Of a DNA stretch of 64,000 nt, positions 34,106-47,442 are shown piece after piece. Origin of the DNA: Pseudopyrenochaeta lycopersici. Taxonomy: Eukaryota > Ascomycota > Dothideomycetes > Pleosporales > Pseudopyrenochaetaceae. The stretch spans positions 682,001-746,000 of the forward strand of contig NHZP01000012.1 of the NCBI GenBank assembly GCA_003313425.1, given 5' to 3'. The notes under the pieces were generated by a model. The model made no database searches, had not been told where the DNA came from, and saw nothing but the letters and a program-made list of their open reading frames with translations. How positions within the stretch are numbered: the first letter of the stretch is position 1; each line of letters starts with the position of its first letter. The position numbers were made by a program, and so were the translations under genes.

Positions 34106-37100
34106 ATGGCCGACTCGCCCGAATCCAATGTCTCGCCCACGGCCGCCAGCCCGCGCTCCATGTCGCCGCCGGTGCTGAATGGCAAGGAGGAGCCTCGCCG
34201 GCAGCTCTCTCCGCTGCGAGAAGGGCAGAGTGCGAATGAAACAGAGGCAATCCTGATCCCGTCGCCCTCAAATGGCGCACCCAAGATAATGCGATCTGCC
34301 CCAACAGCATCGCCCATGTCCACCAAGGAGCCGTCTGAGTTCCCCTTCCACGCCCCGGCTTCTGCCGCCAACGGCACCATGGTCGAGGCAACTGAGGCCC
34401 CCTTGAGAGCGCCCAAGCCTGCCTCGCACATCTCCAACGGATCAACCGGATCCTACTATCCGCCCTTTGCCCCCATCTCGCGACACCCCACTGGCGAGGG
34501 AGACCTATCAGATGCCCCTCGAGAGCGAAAAAGCGTGCAGTTTGCCCGATCCAATACGTATACTTCCGACCCACCCGCCGCAGGCTCACGGCAGCAGTCA
34601 TGGGAGGCCGAGGACAGCGAAGCCAAGGGCAAGGACAAGGACAAACAGGGCACATCCCTCATGGGGAAGCTGCGAGCATTGGCATCGCCTATGCAAGGCC
34701 ATGGGCGTAGTCTGAGCGCCTTTGCCGGCACTTCGTCTGGTCACGACGGCTCCCTGTATGGCCAGCTTTCCCCAACCTCGGAGCGTGATGAGCTGCGCTA
34801 TGATGCCAACGACAGCGAAGCAGATGCCGATGGAGAATCGAGTGCGGGCGAGGGAACATCCAGGCCTCCGCGGCGGCGGCGGAGGAGCCGACGATGGTTC
34901 GATGGCGAAGGCGAAGGAACCCAGACGGCACCTACAACACCAAAGCAATCAACAGGAAATTACTTCTTCTCCCGCGACTCGCCCAACATGACACCCACGT
35001 CGACTCGACCAGGCTTCCTGCGCCGAGGCACCATGGACGACATACCTGAGCACGAGCGACAGGGCTACTCCGAGGACGAAGGCCGCTCTCGCATTGCCAA
35101 AGAAAGCGCGTGGACCCGCGGCCTACACAGCGCGAGGGGCCTGTCGTACGGTGGCCTGCGACGACACGACCCCAATGGAGAAGAGGAGGGCCATGAACGA
35201 CGACCCGGCAATCTAAGAAGCTTAACTTCCTTCAAGGGCGACACACAGTCTCCGTGGCGGATGCGTAGTGAGCGTACATCGAGTCTGAGTGCTCAGAAGT
35301 GGAAGTCAATCAAAAACAGCCTCAAACTCTTGGGCAACCGGGCGAAGCAGGAACGACAAGTCGATCATGCAAAGTCGGCCGAACTCATGGCAGAATTGCT
35401 TGCAGGAGCCCCTGCGGCTTTATTTCTGGCCAGCATGTTTCAGCGTGACGAGCACGGTCATAAGCGCATACCCGTTCTGTTGGAACAACTCAAGGTGACC
35501 ATTACAGACACCGACAAGAACAAAGACAAGGATGGTGACCGTCATACCGCTTTACGTGTCGAGCTGGAGTACGGAAGCGGCATGACCCGGATGAAGTGGG
35601 TCGTCTACAGGACCGTTACTGACTTTGCAAACCTGCATCTCAAGTTCAAGATTCAAGAAAAGCAAGATGCCTTCCGCAGCCGTCCTGCTACCCGTGTAAG
35701 AGAGCTCAAGGACAAGGTTAGGGAAGGTGAGGACGCTGAGAAAGAAGAAGAAGTAGTAGTAGAGGATCCTAGAACTAAACTTCCACGATTTCCTAGGAGT
35801 GTGCTACCATATCTCAGAGGTCTGCGAGGTTACGGTATATTAGACGAAGAGGACGAAGAGGAAGAAGACCACGCACTGGGGGGTCACGCCAGTGGACCGG
35901 ACGGCGACGCGAGTGCCACGGACCGTCCGTCAAGAGCAAAACGATCAAAGTCATCCTTCCTAGGCCGCAGAAAGTCGAGCATAGGTGGCGACCAAACCCC
36001 CAGCGCTGTCGGTCAACTCGCAGCAAGACAGGGCAGTTTCGCAGGCGCAGTTGGCCAGCCATTGCAAGCCAAACAAAATCATCACGAACGACAACGTAAG
36101 AAACTGGAAGCATACATCCGAGGACTCATGACTTATCTCATCTTTCGTCCCGACAGCAATCGATTGTGCAAATTCCTGGAGCTCTCCGCGCTTGGAGTGC
36201 GGCTGGCTGCCGAGGGCGGGTACCATGGCAAAGAGGGTTACCTGATGATCAAGTCTTCAAAAGGCGTCGACAACAGAAAAGGATGGACGCGAATACCTAT
36301 GATGAGTCGTCACTGGCCAAAGTGGTTCCTTGTACGGCACAGCTACGTCGTCTGTGTCGACTCCCCCGAAGAAATGAACGTATACGATGTCTTCTTGGTC
36401 GATGCCGACTTCAACCTTGAATCAAAATCCGGCAAGCTGAGGGACAAGAAGGCCAGGGACATTGCAAGCGAAGCCAAAGCTTCAGCGACGGGACATCATC
36501 AGCTCAAGCTCGTCAACTCCGAGCGAAAGATGAAATTGCTTGCAAGGAACGACAAGATGCTGCAGCAATTCGAGGAATCCATCACCTTCATGTCACAAAA
36601 CACAGTATGGTCGCAACGCCAGCGATTTGACAGCTTCGCCCCCGTTCGCAAGAAGATCTATGCACAATGGCTTGTCGATGGCCGAGACTACATGTGGAAT
36701 GTCTCACGAGCGATTAATATGGCTCGCGATGTCATTTACATTCATGACTGGTGGCTTAGTCCAGAATTGTACCTACGACGCCCAGCTGCCATAAGCCAAA
36801 AGTGGCGACTTGACAGGTTGCTTCAACGGAAAGCCCAGGAAGGCGTCAAGATCTTCGTCATCATGTACCGCAACATTGGCGCTGCCATTCCAATCGATTC
36901 TGAGTACTCCAAGTTCTCACTACTCGACCTTCATCCAAACGTGTTCGTTCAGCGGTCTCCGAATCAGATCCGTCAAAACACCTTCTTCTGGTCGCATCAC
37001 GAGAAGATTTGTGTAATAGACCACACAGTGGCCTTTTGTGGAGGCGTCGACTTGTGTCTGGGTCGTTGGGACACTCCACAACACGCTGTAGTAGACGACA

Positions 37101-39890
37101 AGCCCACTGGCTTCGAGCTCGACGACAAGCCGAAAGATGCAGATCACTGCCAGCTATGGCCCGGCAAGGACTATTCTAATCCCCGAGTGCAAGACTTCTT
37201 CAACCTCGATAAACCATATGAAGAAATGTACGACCGAACAAAAGTCCCTAGGATGCCCTGGCACGATATCGGCATGCAGATTGTTGGTCAGCCAGCCCGT
37301 GATCTGACTCGTCATTTTGTGCAACGATGGAACTATCTCCTTCGGCAACGCAAGCCTTCTCGGCCGACACCCTTCCTGTTGCCACCACCAGACTTCAACC
37401 CAGCCGACATTGAGGCTCTCGGACTTGACGGAACATGCGAGGTCCAGATCTTGCGCTCTGCATGCGCCTGGTCGCTCGGCACGCCCAACAAAGTCGAGCA
37501 TAGCATCATGAATGCCTATGTACAAATGATTGCCACATCCGAGCATTTCGTCTACATTGAGAATCAGTTCTACATTAGTAGTAGCGAGGTCCTGGGCACC
37601 AAGATTGAGAACAAGATCAATGACGCAATTGTCGATCGAATAAAGCGCGCGCATGCCAACGACGAAGACTGGAGAGCATGCATTATGCTGCCTCTTATGC
37701 CGGGTTATCAAAACACAGTCGATGAGCAAGAAGGTAGCAGTGTTCGCTTGATCATGATGTGCCAGTATCGCAGCATCTGTCGCGGAGAGTCTTCCATATT
37801 CGGGCGTTTACGAGCAGCTGGCATCGAGCCAGAGGACTATATCCAGTTTTATGCCCTGAGATCATGGGGTGAGATTGGTCCCAACAAGATGGTTGTAACA
37901 GAGCAGCTCTACATTCATGCCAAGGTCATGGTCGTTGACGATCGGGTTGCTATCATCGGGTCTGCGAATATCAACGAGCGGTCTATGCTGGGTTCGCGTG
38001 ATTCCGAGGTCGCTGCTATCATCCGAGATACGGAAGTTCTCGACTCATACATGGCTGGCCAACCTTACAAAGTCGGTAAATTCCCGCACACGCTCCGGAT
38101 GCGACTTATGCGCGAGCATCTTGGTATTGACACCGACTGCATCTCTGATGAAGACCTTACGAGCCAAATGTCCGACGCCGATAGTACTGCATTCCACACT
38201 GAGTCGTCCGCGCCTTCATCGCCTACCGCTAATCGAGCCACCGAGCAGAAACTAGAAGAAAACAGCCATAAACTGCAAGACGACCTAATAGCTCGTGCCG
38301 AAAGATTACACAGTTTCAACCACGACTTTGACTGGGCACAGGACAACAACCCGCATTTGAAGAGCAACAAGAAGCCATCATCAGATGCTCGTGTTCAGAA
38401 TAATTCGGCTCATAGCAAAGATGTCCGTGGCGAGGGTACCGATCACATGCTCGACTTGGAGAACCGCCGGCCAAGCGTTTCTCATGGTCGAGATTCCTAT
38501 ATTGATGATCACGGCCATGAGAGACTTGTGACTGATGTTGCAGCAGAGGGACTATCATCGACTCCGAAGAAGAACTCCACAACCAGGACACGCGGTCGCA
38601 GCAATACAACCGGCACAAAAAGCAGCGCGCTGAGCAGCCAACCAGAGAGCCACGGCTATGCAGGCCTCCCACCTCCTCGATTACCACGCATGGACACGAC
38701 GAAATTAGGTCTTACACAGCTCAGTCAACTACCAGCTCTTCCTGTGTCCGATGATACTGATATAGGAGGACCCCCTCTTCAGCGCACGTTTAGCTACGCT
38801 TCATCCTCAGTCATCAACCCACTTCTCGCCGAAATGCGCCGACCTGTCATTACAGAAGACTGTATGCGTGACCCGATCAATGATTCCTTCTTCCTCGACA
38901 CCTGGCATCAAGTCGCAGAGAACAATACCAAACTCTTCCGCCAGGTCTTCCGCTGTATGCCCGACAATGAGGTCAAGACCTGGAAAGAATACCAAGAGTA
39001 CGCAGCATTTGCGGAAAGGTTCTCAAAGTCGCAAGGAGGAGAGAAGAGCCAACAACATAGAGGCCAAGATGCTCCCGGAAAGACCGGGCCGCCAGGCACA
39101 GGAGTCACCGACAAAGTTTCAGACAAAATCGCATCGGCAGCTGGGGGCGCTGGCAAACAAGTGGGAGCTCTGGGCGAAAAGCTAAGCGAAAAGTTGACCA
39201 ACAACTCAGAAAAGACAAATGAGAGCACAAATCATCACTCCAGCATCGGTGGCGTAGAGCAATGGGCCGAAGACCAAGAAAAGCGCATTCAGAGCCAGAG
39301 CCCCCCACCGTCTCGCGGCCTGAAAGTCGAGACAAACTCCGGTATGACGCTGAACGAGAAGACTGGCTTGCATGAGCCGGCCGAAGACTCAATCGTCAGT
39401 CCTATGAATCCCGAACTACCTGGCAAGACCTTTACCTTCCCTCCACCGCCACCCATTCCCGACACTGAACGGCAGGACTTCGCAGGCCAATCACCGGCAA
39501 CCTCATCCAACGCGGCCCGGGGCCGCCAAGTAACAATCTCTGAGCCCCTGGCCGGCCAGCATCCAAACGCTTCCTACCCACACCGCACGCCCACCAAGCG
39601 TTCAAGGCGCAGAGCAACAACCAAGTCAAGTACCCGCCAGTTCCACGCCACCGACGTGGACGTGATGCTCAGCAGGGAGGATGCGAGGGAATTGTTGGGA
39701 CTAGTCCAGGGCCATTTGGTCATTTGGCCGTACGAGTGGTTGGAGAGCGAGGAGAGGGGAGGCGGCTGGTTGTATAATGTCGATCAGATTGCGCCGTTGG
39801 AAATCTAGTAAGTGCACCCACCCACCTAGACGAGATCATGTCTCTTTCAAACGAAGTAGAATATATACTAACCCTCTCTGTAGTAATTGA
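34106..39890 (+). CDS. SPO14: Phospholipase D, PX-PH type (Spo14/PLD1)
   Basis: A long exon 34106-39807 plus a 7 bp final coding exon 39884-39890 gives 1902 residues. The 76 bp intron has GTAAGT, an ACTAAC branch site and TAG. If unspliced, the frame ends two codons earlier at 39808. A 430-residue disordered N terminus precedes a PX domain (about 440-600, interrupted by acidic inserts) and a PH domain (about 695-830). Two catalytic HxKxxxxD motifs follow: HHEKICVID near 966 and IHAKVMVVDD near 1270, each followed by its Gly/Ser motif. The enzyme cleaves phosphatidylcholine to phosphatidic acid and choline. Yeast Spo14 needs phosphoinositides and acts in sporulation and secretion. A long disordered stretch separates HKD2 from the conserved C terminus. 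Confidence 0.95.
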
Positions 39891-40747
39891 TCCATCAATC
39901 GAATCGACTTGGATAGGATTTACGCAAGTCTAGACTTGTCTACCTGTTTTCTCTCTCATCACATGCACACGCTATAGAATGCTTTTTTTTTTCCATCGCA
40001 TAGGCGCCCCGCATCTGCAGGCTATTGGGGCATTTTGGCATTTATCTAGGATGGCCCATTTGAAAGCATTCCACCGGCGTTCCTCGATCCCTGTCTTGTT
40101 ATCATCTGCTGTGTTGTTCTTCCCGGCAAATCTTTCGCAAGATTTCCTTGCGAGGTTGTTATTTTCGTGCGGTTAGCCCCATCTTCCATTGTTGTGGTCG
40201 TCATGTGGAGAATTGCATAATCACATTATTAGTATTGTGTATAGATATAATAATCTACTTTGCCGTGTTTGTATATTGTGGTGATGGTGCCCTTGGCTCT
40301 TTTCCTATATCGTGTGTGGACTTAGATGAGCCTGGGCGCGTAGGCGGAAACGAGTCAAGCATGTAGAAGTATGAGGAGTTGTGGAGGAATCAGGTGTCTT
40401 TGAGATATGACACTTTATTTTTCGAAAGAGTGCATATCTCCCGTAATCTGTTGCTCAGTTTGTTCTTTTTGGAAGATATATGCCGTCACGCTGAGTCACA
40501 ACTGCCCTGAGCATTATAGACTCGGAATATTCTCAGCAAGTATAGCAATTGCCTAACTACATCCTGCGGTTTTTCGGGTCTAGAAATACTCAAAAATCGA
40601 ATCCAACCATCATGAAACATATACACACAGCCACCACTCTTCTTATACAGATCCCAGAAATTATTAAGCGCAACATCTCCCATCAAAATGTGTCATACAC
40701 TCATTCCATTTCCCCACTTCATACTTCGTAAACGCATTTCGTAAAAT
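39891..40747. other. Intergenic between convergent genes, 0.86 kb
   Basis: The 3' flanks of the phospholipase D and sugar-transporter genes. A T9 tract near 39984 is the only notable feature. No supported gene. Confidence 0.5.
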
Positions 40748-43396
40748 CTAATGTGCTCGTCCAGCATCCCTAGCATACCTCCTCGTACTCCCACTATCGA
40801 CACTATCGGGTCTTTCCACAATGTCCCTCCTATCCATCGCCTCGCCGATTCCATCAATGACGTACCTCTCGCGGCCGCTACTGGTAAGAATAACACGCTC
40901 GCCAATACGGCCAGGGTAGCTGACCATGCTGTGCAAATCGTCACGATTGTTTGTTGAATGGGGGCGGTAGAATGGATCGTCGTATTGTGAGAACTGTGCG
41001 TACTCGTCGTCGCTGAAAAGGGACAAGTCTGTAAAAGCAGAGTCCCTTATGAAAGACCTTTGCGTCTCGCTTGTGCCGGGCCGGCTTCTTGCGCGGGTGA
41101 GCGACGGGGCCCTGGAGGGTACGGATGACGGGACCGGGGCGAGGGAGTTTGCCCACCATTCTGGCTGGGCTGAATGGTAGGATTCTACGCTGTTGCTGCG
41201 TGTCATGCGTGCACTGGGTGGCAGGGCGACAGTGTGTGCTGTGTGGTCGAATACAGGTGTGCCGCGGCGGTTGTAGTATGTTGATTCTAGGGCTGTCCTG
41301 CTGTTCTGTTTTCTACGTTTGCCGGGCTTGGGACTCATATCGCTTCTGATCGTTGTAGTAACTGTATTGGAGTAGGACAGTGGAGGCGGGGAAGGAGTGA
41401 GTCTAGGATCAACAGGGGACTCGGAACCGCCACGATGGTGTCGAGACCTTTGGGTGCGAGGATCTGTACCGGTATAGTATGAATCTGGATGCCCACCGTC
41501 ATCGAACCCATATTTCTCCTTCTCCCTTTCTTTTCGTTTCTCATTGTTGCCGCTTCCACTACCAATTCCACTTCCACTGCTCAACATGCTGTTCATAAGT
41601 CTCTTGTGCCAGCTACTATTAGCATAATTGAAGGAATTCTCGCCTCTTTGGCCGAACCATAGAGGCTCGCTTTTGCTTATTTGAACTGCATTCAGCCAGG
41701 GATTTCCAGGAGTGTCATTGGCTAGCTGGAAGATGACATCGACTTCTTCGAGCGAACGGAATGCGGTTTCAGGATAGAAAAAGTATATGAGAGGTATGAT
41801 GGCGAAATTGGTAGCGGCGAGGATGATCCATGTATGGTAGGATATGCTTTGGAAGGCTATGGGTGTTATGAAGACGATGCTAGTAGAATGTCAGCTTAGA
41901 TATGCAAGGGACATTAAAGATTGACAACTTACACAAAATTCAATGTCCAGTTTGCGCACGAGCTCAGGGCATTGGCCGGCCCACGAACCCTCAATGGAAC
42001 AATCTCGACCTGGTACAGCCAAGCCATGCCCTGCCACCCAATGGCAAAGAACATGGAGAAGCCGAAGAGAAAAACTGCACTCGCAATCCGAGCAGCATTC
42101 ATAGCCTGCTCATGCCACAGGTACTGAAGGGTGGTCAAGAGCACCATACAGCCCGACATTCCCGCTGCACCAAACATCATCAAGCTCCGCCGGCCCCAGA
42201 AGCGATCAATACCGACAACTGAGATGAAGCTGGCAAGGAAGTAGGTGGTAGCAGAGCAAGAAGCCAGTAGTCTGGAAAGCCACGCGGTGTACGACATGCG
42301 GGTGAGGAGTATCCAGGAGAGGTATTGAAGGACGAGGTTGATACCAGTTCCTTGCTGGAAGACCTGTACAAAGTTCGCGAGAACGACGCGATGGAAGCTC
42401 CTCCGTTCTTTGTTTGAGAACATGGAAGCCGTGCTTCCCTGTGCCATACTCAATATTGTGTCTTTGATTTGCAAGAATTCATCTTTAATCTCAAAGTCGT
42501 CCACGTCTGCATCGTTCAGGGCGGCAAGCACAGTCAATGCTTCCTGTTCTCTTCCCGTTAGAATCAGCCATCTTGGGGATTCTGGAAGGATAACGAGCAT
42601 TGAAATGGCTGGCAACGCGAAGACGACTTGGAACGCAATTGGGACTCGCCATGCGGCAGACGAGCCACCGATATAAGCGAAGCCGAAGACAAGCCAGTAT
42701 GAGAGGGCGAGACCAAAGGACACAAAAGCTCCTGCACTAATCATAAGAATAGTGCCTTTACGGTGAGATTTGACGCATTCAGCCTGGTAAGCGGGTGCCG
42801 TAGAGGTATTGAAGCCATTCCCTATGTCCACACCGTTAGAATACAATTGGAAGCTGTTGTTGAGAATGCATTATGCTTACCGAAGCCAGCGATTGCTCGC
42901 CCAACGATGAATTGAGTGAGACTGTGCGATGACGTTTGAATAATTTCGCCAATGACCCACAACGTAAGACCCAGCAGAAGCGTTCGGCGCCGCCCAAGTA
43001 TATCACCGATGAATATGGCGACGATAGATGACAAAACACATCCGAGATTCCAAGCGCCCACCGTGAGACCTATTCGTATCAGTGTCTGCCATTTCCTTTT
43101 CATGCCTCAAACTGCAAGATTTGTGCTTGTATAGTGCGGGAGTGTGCATACCTGTGACCCACGCGTTGTGGAAAGACAAGGAAGTCACGATATCCACTTG
43201 AGGAAAGCGCTCGATGAAAGGAGACACAGTCAATAGACCGCCCATAACACCTTGAGCATATCCATAGCATCTGCTCAATTAGCACGGTAGATTCCTCGAT
43301 GTCCACAAAACAAGGTACTCACAAAAAGCACAGCCCACAAGTTGCGCTTATGGCACTTGTCAATTGCGTACCTCTCAGACCAAGAAACCTCGCCAT
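40748..43396 (-). CDS. MFS sugar transporter with a long C-terminal cytoplasmic tail
   Basis: Five exons (43396-43323, 43270-43152, 43069-42881, 42821-41933, 41879-40748) join in phase to 800 residues. The N terminus (LRGTQLTSAISATCG, CYGYAQGVMGG) and the motifs GDILGRRRTLLLG, PESPRWLILTGREQEAL and FYPETAFRSLEEVD are those of the fungal sugar-porter family (about 520-560 residues, 12 spans). The transport core ends near residue 480. About 320 further residues are polar, disordered, Ser/Arg/Pro-rich and predicted cytoplasmic. Such tails occur in the yeast glucose sensors Snf3 and Rgt2, so a sensor or regulated transporter is possible. The substrate is unknown. The tail rests on an uninterrupted frame after the last intron. 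Confidence 0.9.
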
Positions 43397-44028
43397 TGCG
43401 TTTCTGCAATGACTTGTCAGGTTACAGGAAAGAAAAAGACCCGCCCACGAGCAGTTGTAATAAAGCTCCCCACTCGTCTCCTGAAGTTTGCGTAATTTGA
43501 CATGCGTTCGGCCCTCACCAGGGCGCTGATGCTAATATCCATTCTTGTAACGTCATGACAGTCTAGCAGGGAGGAAGAAGCGATATTGCTCGTGGGTTGA
43601 GAAAGTATCGATGCGACTATACTCGAAGAGGCTTAAATGACGGTTTAGACGAGCATCGTTGACCGTTGGATGTGAGGTACATTATGCGGCAGAAGAGCCG
43701 AGCGGACGATGTCATTGGGTGTCCTGATGTCATTGACCTTGCCGCTGATCAGGATTGCACGGGATGAACGTTTGTTGATTGTGTGGAGAAACCGATTGGA
43801 TCTTAAAAGTCCCGACGGAGACGGGAGCGAGATACGCGACTCGCTCCACACAAGCAGAGTTTATGTTGGTTACCGGCAGTAAAGGCCGACGAATGAAGCA
43901 CGACATACCCTGGTCCGAACGGCTCGCTCGCATGTAGAGAGCACTCTCACAATTCAAACACTGCGTAAGTGCATGCCTGTAGACTTTTGAATAAATTGTT
44001 GAGGAGTGGAGTTTTGGATATCATTTCG
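43397..44028. other. Intergenic, 0.63 kb
   Basis: The promoter of the sugar transporter and the 3' flank of GUF1, both minus strand. No gene or motif recognised. Confidence 0.5.
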
Positions 44029-46011
44029 CTATTTGGCTAAGAACTTCTGGAACGCTTCCTGCTCAATAACCACGCTACCGACAGCTCTAAGCTTCTTCCG
44101 TCCCTCCTTCTGCTTTTCAAGCAACTTCCGCCGCCTACTTAGATCACTAGCATGTAACTTTGCCAGAACATCCTTGCGGTATGGCTTGATCGTAGCCCTG
44201 GCCACTATGCGTCTTCCAGCAGCGGCTTGAATGATAACTTCGAACATCTGTCGCTCAACATGCTCTTTAAATTTCTCGACCCAAGTGCGGCCTACCTTGT
44301 CGACTTGCGACGTATGCAAAACGCGAGATACTGCATCAACCGGTTGTCCGTTGACGAGAAGATTCAGTTTTATAATGGAAGATTTACGGAAGCCGGCATC
44401 TTCGTAGTCGAGAGAGGCATAACCTTTCGTGGCGCCTTTCAACTTGCCAAAGAAATCATCCACAAGGTGCGACAAGGGAATGTCATACTTCAAGATGACC
44501 TGTGTTGCAGTGAAGAACGTGAGTTCTTTTTGGTCGCCACGATTCGACTCACACAGCTTTATAACTTCACCAAGGTATTCCTCGGGCAAGGTAATGGTTG
44601 CCGACACGTATGGCTCATGCACTTCTTGAACCTTGAAATGGGCTTGATCTTGATCGGGGAAATCATTAGGGTTCGTGATGATGGATTCTGTGCCATCTTT
44701 CCACATGACTTTAAACGGAACGGATGGCGGCGTGATGATGATGTTGGCTCCATGCTCTTGACGCAGGCGATCCTCAAAGACAGAGCAGTGCAAAGTTCCG
44801 AGGAAGCCTAATCGCCAACCAGCGCCTAGTGCATCTGAGGACTCCTTCTGCAAGGTGACACTGCGGTCGTTGAGGATGATCTGCTCGATGCTGTCCTCGA
44901 GATGTTCGTGGTTATCTTGATCTGTGGGGAAGGCAGCGACGAATACCATGCTCTTGGGTTCTTCGAAACCAGGGTATGGCTCCACATGCTTCTCGGAGCC
45001 GAGCGTCGTGTAGGTGTCACCGACTTTTGCCTCCTGCGACTTTTTCATGCCTGGATTGAAGTGAATGTAGCCAACCTGGCCGGCCTTGAGGGTTGTTTGG
45101 GGTGTCTGATCTGGGTACATGATGCCCACCTCACCCACAATGTACTTCAAGCTGGTGGCGAAAGAGCGTATCGTGTCGCCAGGGCGCACCTGACCATCGA
45201 AGATGCGCACAAGCAGGATGACGCCCTTGTACACATCGTACCACGAGTCGACGAGCAACATGCGTAGAGGCTTGCTAAGGTCGCCGACTGGGGCGGGGAT
45301 CTTCTCGACGACTGTGGGAAGCAGCGATGCAACATTGAGGCCGGTCTTGGCTGAGACGAGCACGGCGGCATCAGGGTCGAGCTCGAAGGTGTCCTGCATC
45401 TGCTCGAGGACTCTTGGAGGGTCGGCATGCGGTAGATCGACTTTGTTCAGCACCGGCACAAGCGTCAGGCCCTGGGAGAAGGCGAGGTAGAAATTGGCGA
45501 CTGTCTGTGCCTGCACACCCTGACTGGCACCAACGAGCAGTAGTGCACCGCCGCAGCTGGCATAACTGCGCGATACCTCTGCGCGGAAGTCGACGTGGCC
45601 AGGCGTGTCTACCAGATGCAGCAGATAGTCGCTGCCCTCATGGTTGTATATCATGGTACATGTCTGCGCCTTGACCGTGATGCCGCGCTCTCGTTCCACG
45701 TCCAGCTTGTCGAGGATCTGCTTGTTGCCGCCGGGCTCGATGGTCCCCGTAAGCTCCAGTAGGCGATCCGACAGCGTCGACTTGCCATGGTCGACATGGG
45801 CGACGATGCAGAAGTTGCGGTACCGCTCGATGGGGATCTCGGCGATGCGCTTCTCGAGCTCGGATTGGGCGCGAAACGCTTGCGCATAGGTCCTGGCGAG
45901 AGGGTGCAGGCGTTCAAGGCTGCGGAAGGCGTGGGGGAAGCCATTGGGGCGAGCAGAGCGCGTCCGCCAGCCTTGCAGGAGGCTGCTCGCGGTCCGGACG
46001 CATGATCGCAT
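44029..46011 (-). CDS. GUF1: Mitochondrial translation factor GUF1 (EF4/LepA)
   Basis: An intronless frame of 660 residues. The first 45 residues are Arg/Ser-rich without acids, as in a mitochondrial targeting peptide. The GTPase domain has [18 protein letters not shown] (P-loop), RGITVKAQT (switch I), DTPGHVDF and NKVD. Domain II, the EF4-specific insert and the LepA C-terminal domain ([14 protein letters not shown] and a basic [23 protein letters not shown] end) all follow in order. EF4 catalyses ribosome back-translocation, and yeast Guf1 supports mitochondrial protein synthesis under stress. The gene starts head to head with MAD2, 368 bp apart. Confidence 0.97.
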   Translation of the reverse strand: MRSCVRTASSLLQGWRTRSARPNGFPHAFRSLERLHPLARTYAQAFRAQSELEKRIAEIPIERYRNFCIVAHVDHGKSTLSDRLLELTGTIEPGGNKQILDKLDVERERGITVKAQTCTMIYNHEGSDYLLHLVDTPGHVDFRAEVSRSYASCGGALLLVGASQGVQAQTVANFYLAFSQGLTLVPVLNKVDLPHADPPRVLEQMQDTFELDPDAAVLVSAKTGLNVASLLPTVVEKIPAPVGDLSKPLRMLLVDSWYDVYKGVILLVRIFDGQVRPGDTIRSFATSLKYIVGEVGIMYPDQTPQTTLKAGQVGYIHFNPGMKKSQEAKVGDTYTTLGSEKHVEPYPGFEEPKSMVFVAAFPTDQDNHEHLEDSIEQIILNDRSVTLQKESSDALGAGWRLGFLGTLHCSVFEDRLRQEHGANIIITPPSVPFKVMWKDGTESIITNPNDFPDQDQAHFKVQEVHEPYVSATITLPEEYLGEVIKLCESNRGDQKELTFFTATQVILKYDIPLSHLVDDFFGKLKGATKGYASLDYEDAGFRKSSIIKLNLLVNGQPVDAVSRVLHTSQVDKVGRTWVEKFKEHVERQMFEVIIQAAAGRRIVARATIKPYRKDVLAKLHASDLSRRRKLLEKQKEGRKKLRAVGSVVIEQEAFQKFLAK

Positions 46012-46379
46012 GAGTGGGCATGAGATCGATGAAGGATTGGCTGCTAGTCGTGGTGATGCTGCTGCTCAGCAACTTTTTCTTGAGCCCCACCTCTTATCTA
46101 ATCAGGGATCGGCAGTTCCTGCAGTGCCTCCGATGGATCCACCCCACCGCCTTTCTCCAGTCCTCACACACCGCTACATGTCCCTCACGAGACTTGCTGT
46201 TCATACTATACATAAACTACTCCCTATATCCTGCACTTGCTGAGCACTTCAGTCATACTTCCTTCTTTCAGCCTTTCCCCAGGGCTTTCTTCGTAGCTGC
46301 CCCGTCAACAAATAGATAAACAAGCCCTTTCATCTACCACAACCTCACCATCGACGCTACCAAACGAACCTCTTCAACC
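46012..46379. promoter_or_regulatory. Divergent promoter GUF1/MAD2, 368 bp
   Basis: Start codons of GUF1 (minus) and MAD2 (plus) diverge from this gap, which must carry both promoters. CT-rich pyrimidine tracts lie upstream of MAD2 (46255-46290). No named site identified. Confidence 0.5.
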
Positions 46380-47442
46380 ATGTCTCAACCGAAAACATCT
46401 TCAAGGTCGAAATCGTCGAAGAGCGATTCTTCCAAGGTGCACAAGCTCGCTCTAAAAGGCTCCTCCAAGGTCGTCAACGAATTCGTGAGTCAAGAGCCCT
46501 AAACTTCTGCCAGACGTGACAAAATGCTTACTCCTTCCAGTTTGAGTACTCAATCAACTCCATTCTGTATGTACTCATGGAATCTCTGTGCCAGAAGGTG
46601 ACGTAGTCTGACTATGTGTAGATTCCAACGAGGCGTCTACCCTGCGGAGGACTTCACCGCGTAAGTTTTCGTCCCTATGCTAAAGTTGCATCGGGTTCCT
46701 GACCAAATATAGTGTCAAAAAGTATGGCTTGACTATGATGGGTGCGTATATTCTCGACGTCTCGGACTGCTTGCAATCTAACCAATGCTCAAAGTCACGG
46801 CCGATGACCAGGTCAAAGCTTACATCAAGAAAATCATGTCACAGTTAAAAGAGTGGATGTATGGCGGCAAAATTTCGAAGCTAGTTGTTGTCATTACTAG
46901 CAAGGAGACTGGCGAGCATGTGGAACGATGGCAGTTTGACGTGAGCCAATCCAGAGCACAAATTTGTCCACTTCTCACATTATATAGGTCCAAATATTCG
47001 GAAAGAGCTCTACGGCTAAAACATCAAAAAAGGTGGCAGATCAAGAAAATGCTGCCCCAGAGTAAGTACGAGACGAACTCAACACAATACAGCTTCGCTT
47101 ACTATCGGCCCAGATCAAACGAAGCCCCAGAGAAGACTGAAACTGAAATCCAAGCTGAGATTCAGTCAATCTTTCGTCAAATCACAGCGTCTGTGACTTT
47201 CCTGCCCATGCTTGACGGCAATTGTACATTCAACGTACTCGTCTACGCGGACGCGGACTCAGATGTGCCACTCGAATGGGGTGACAGTGATGCCAAAGAA
47301 ATCAAGAATGGCGAGAAGGTCCAACTGAGGAGTTTCAGCACGAGCAATCACCGTGTGGATACCTTAGTCAGCTATAGGTGAGTTGCTTCTATAGTGAACT
47401 TCGTGCATTCTAAAAGCTAATTGCTCTAGGCTTGCTGATTGA
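46380..47442 (+). CDS. MAD2: Spindle assembly checkpoint protein MAD2 (HORMA domain)
   Basis: Eight exons (46380-46484, 46541-46566, 46622-46660, 46713-46741, 46795-46940, 46988-47061, 47114-47377, 47430-47442) join in phase to 231 residues. The HORMA domain is clear: LKGSSKVVNEFFEYSINSIL, RGVYPAEDF, KKYGLTMMVTADD, MYGGKISKLVVVI, ERWQFDVQIF, and the C-terminal safety-belt region with FNVLVYADAD, WGDSDAK, VQLRSFSTSNHRVDTLVSYR and the final LAD. Mad2 binds Mad1 and Cdc20 and blocks the anaphase-promoting complex until kinetochores attach. An N-terminal Ser/Lys-rich extension and a 25-residue insert after the central strand lengthen it slightly over yeast Mad2. Confidence 0.96.

Noticed and set aside
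37154..37729. 191-codon minus-strand frame
   Set aside because: Antisense to the catalytic part of phospholipase D; no motif.
44227..44811. 194-codon plus-strand frame opposite GUF1
   Set aside because: Lies wholly antisense to a highly conserved gene; the protein has no motif and is a mirror of GUF1 codon bias.
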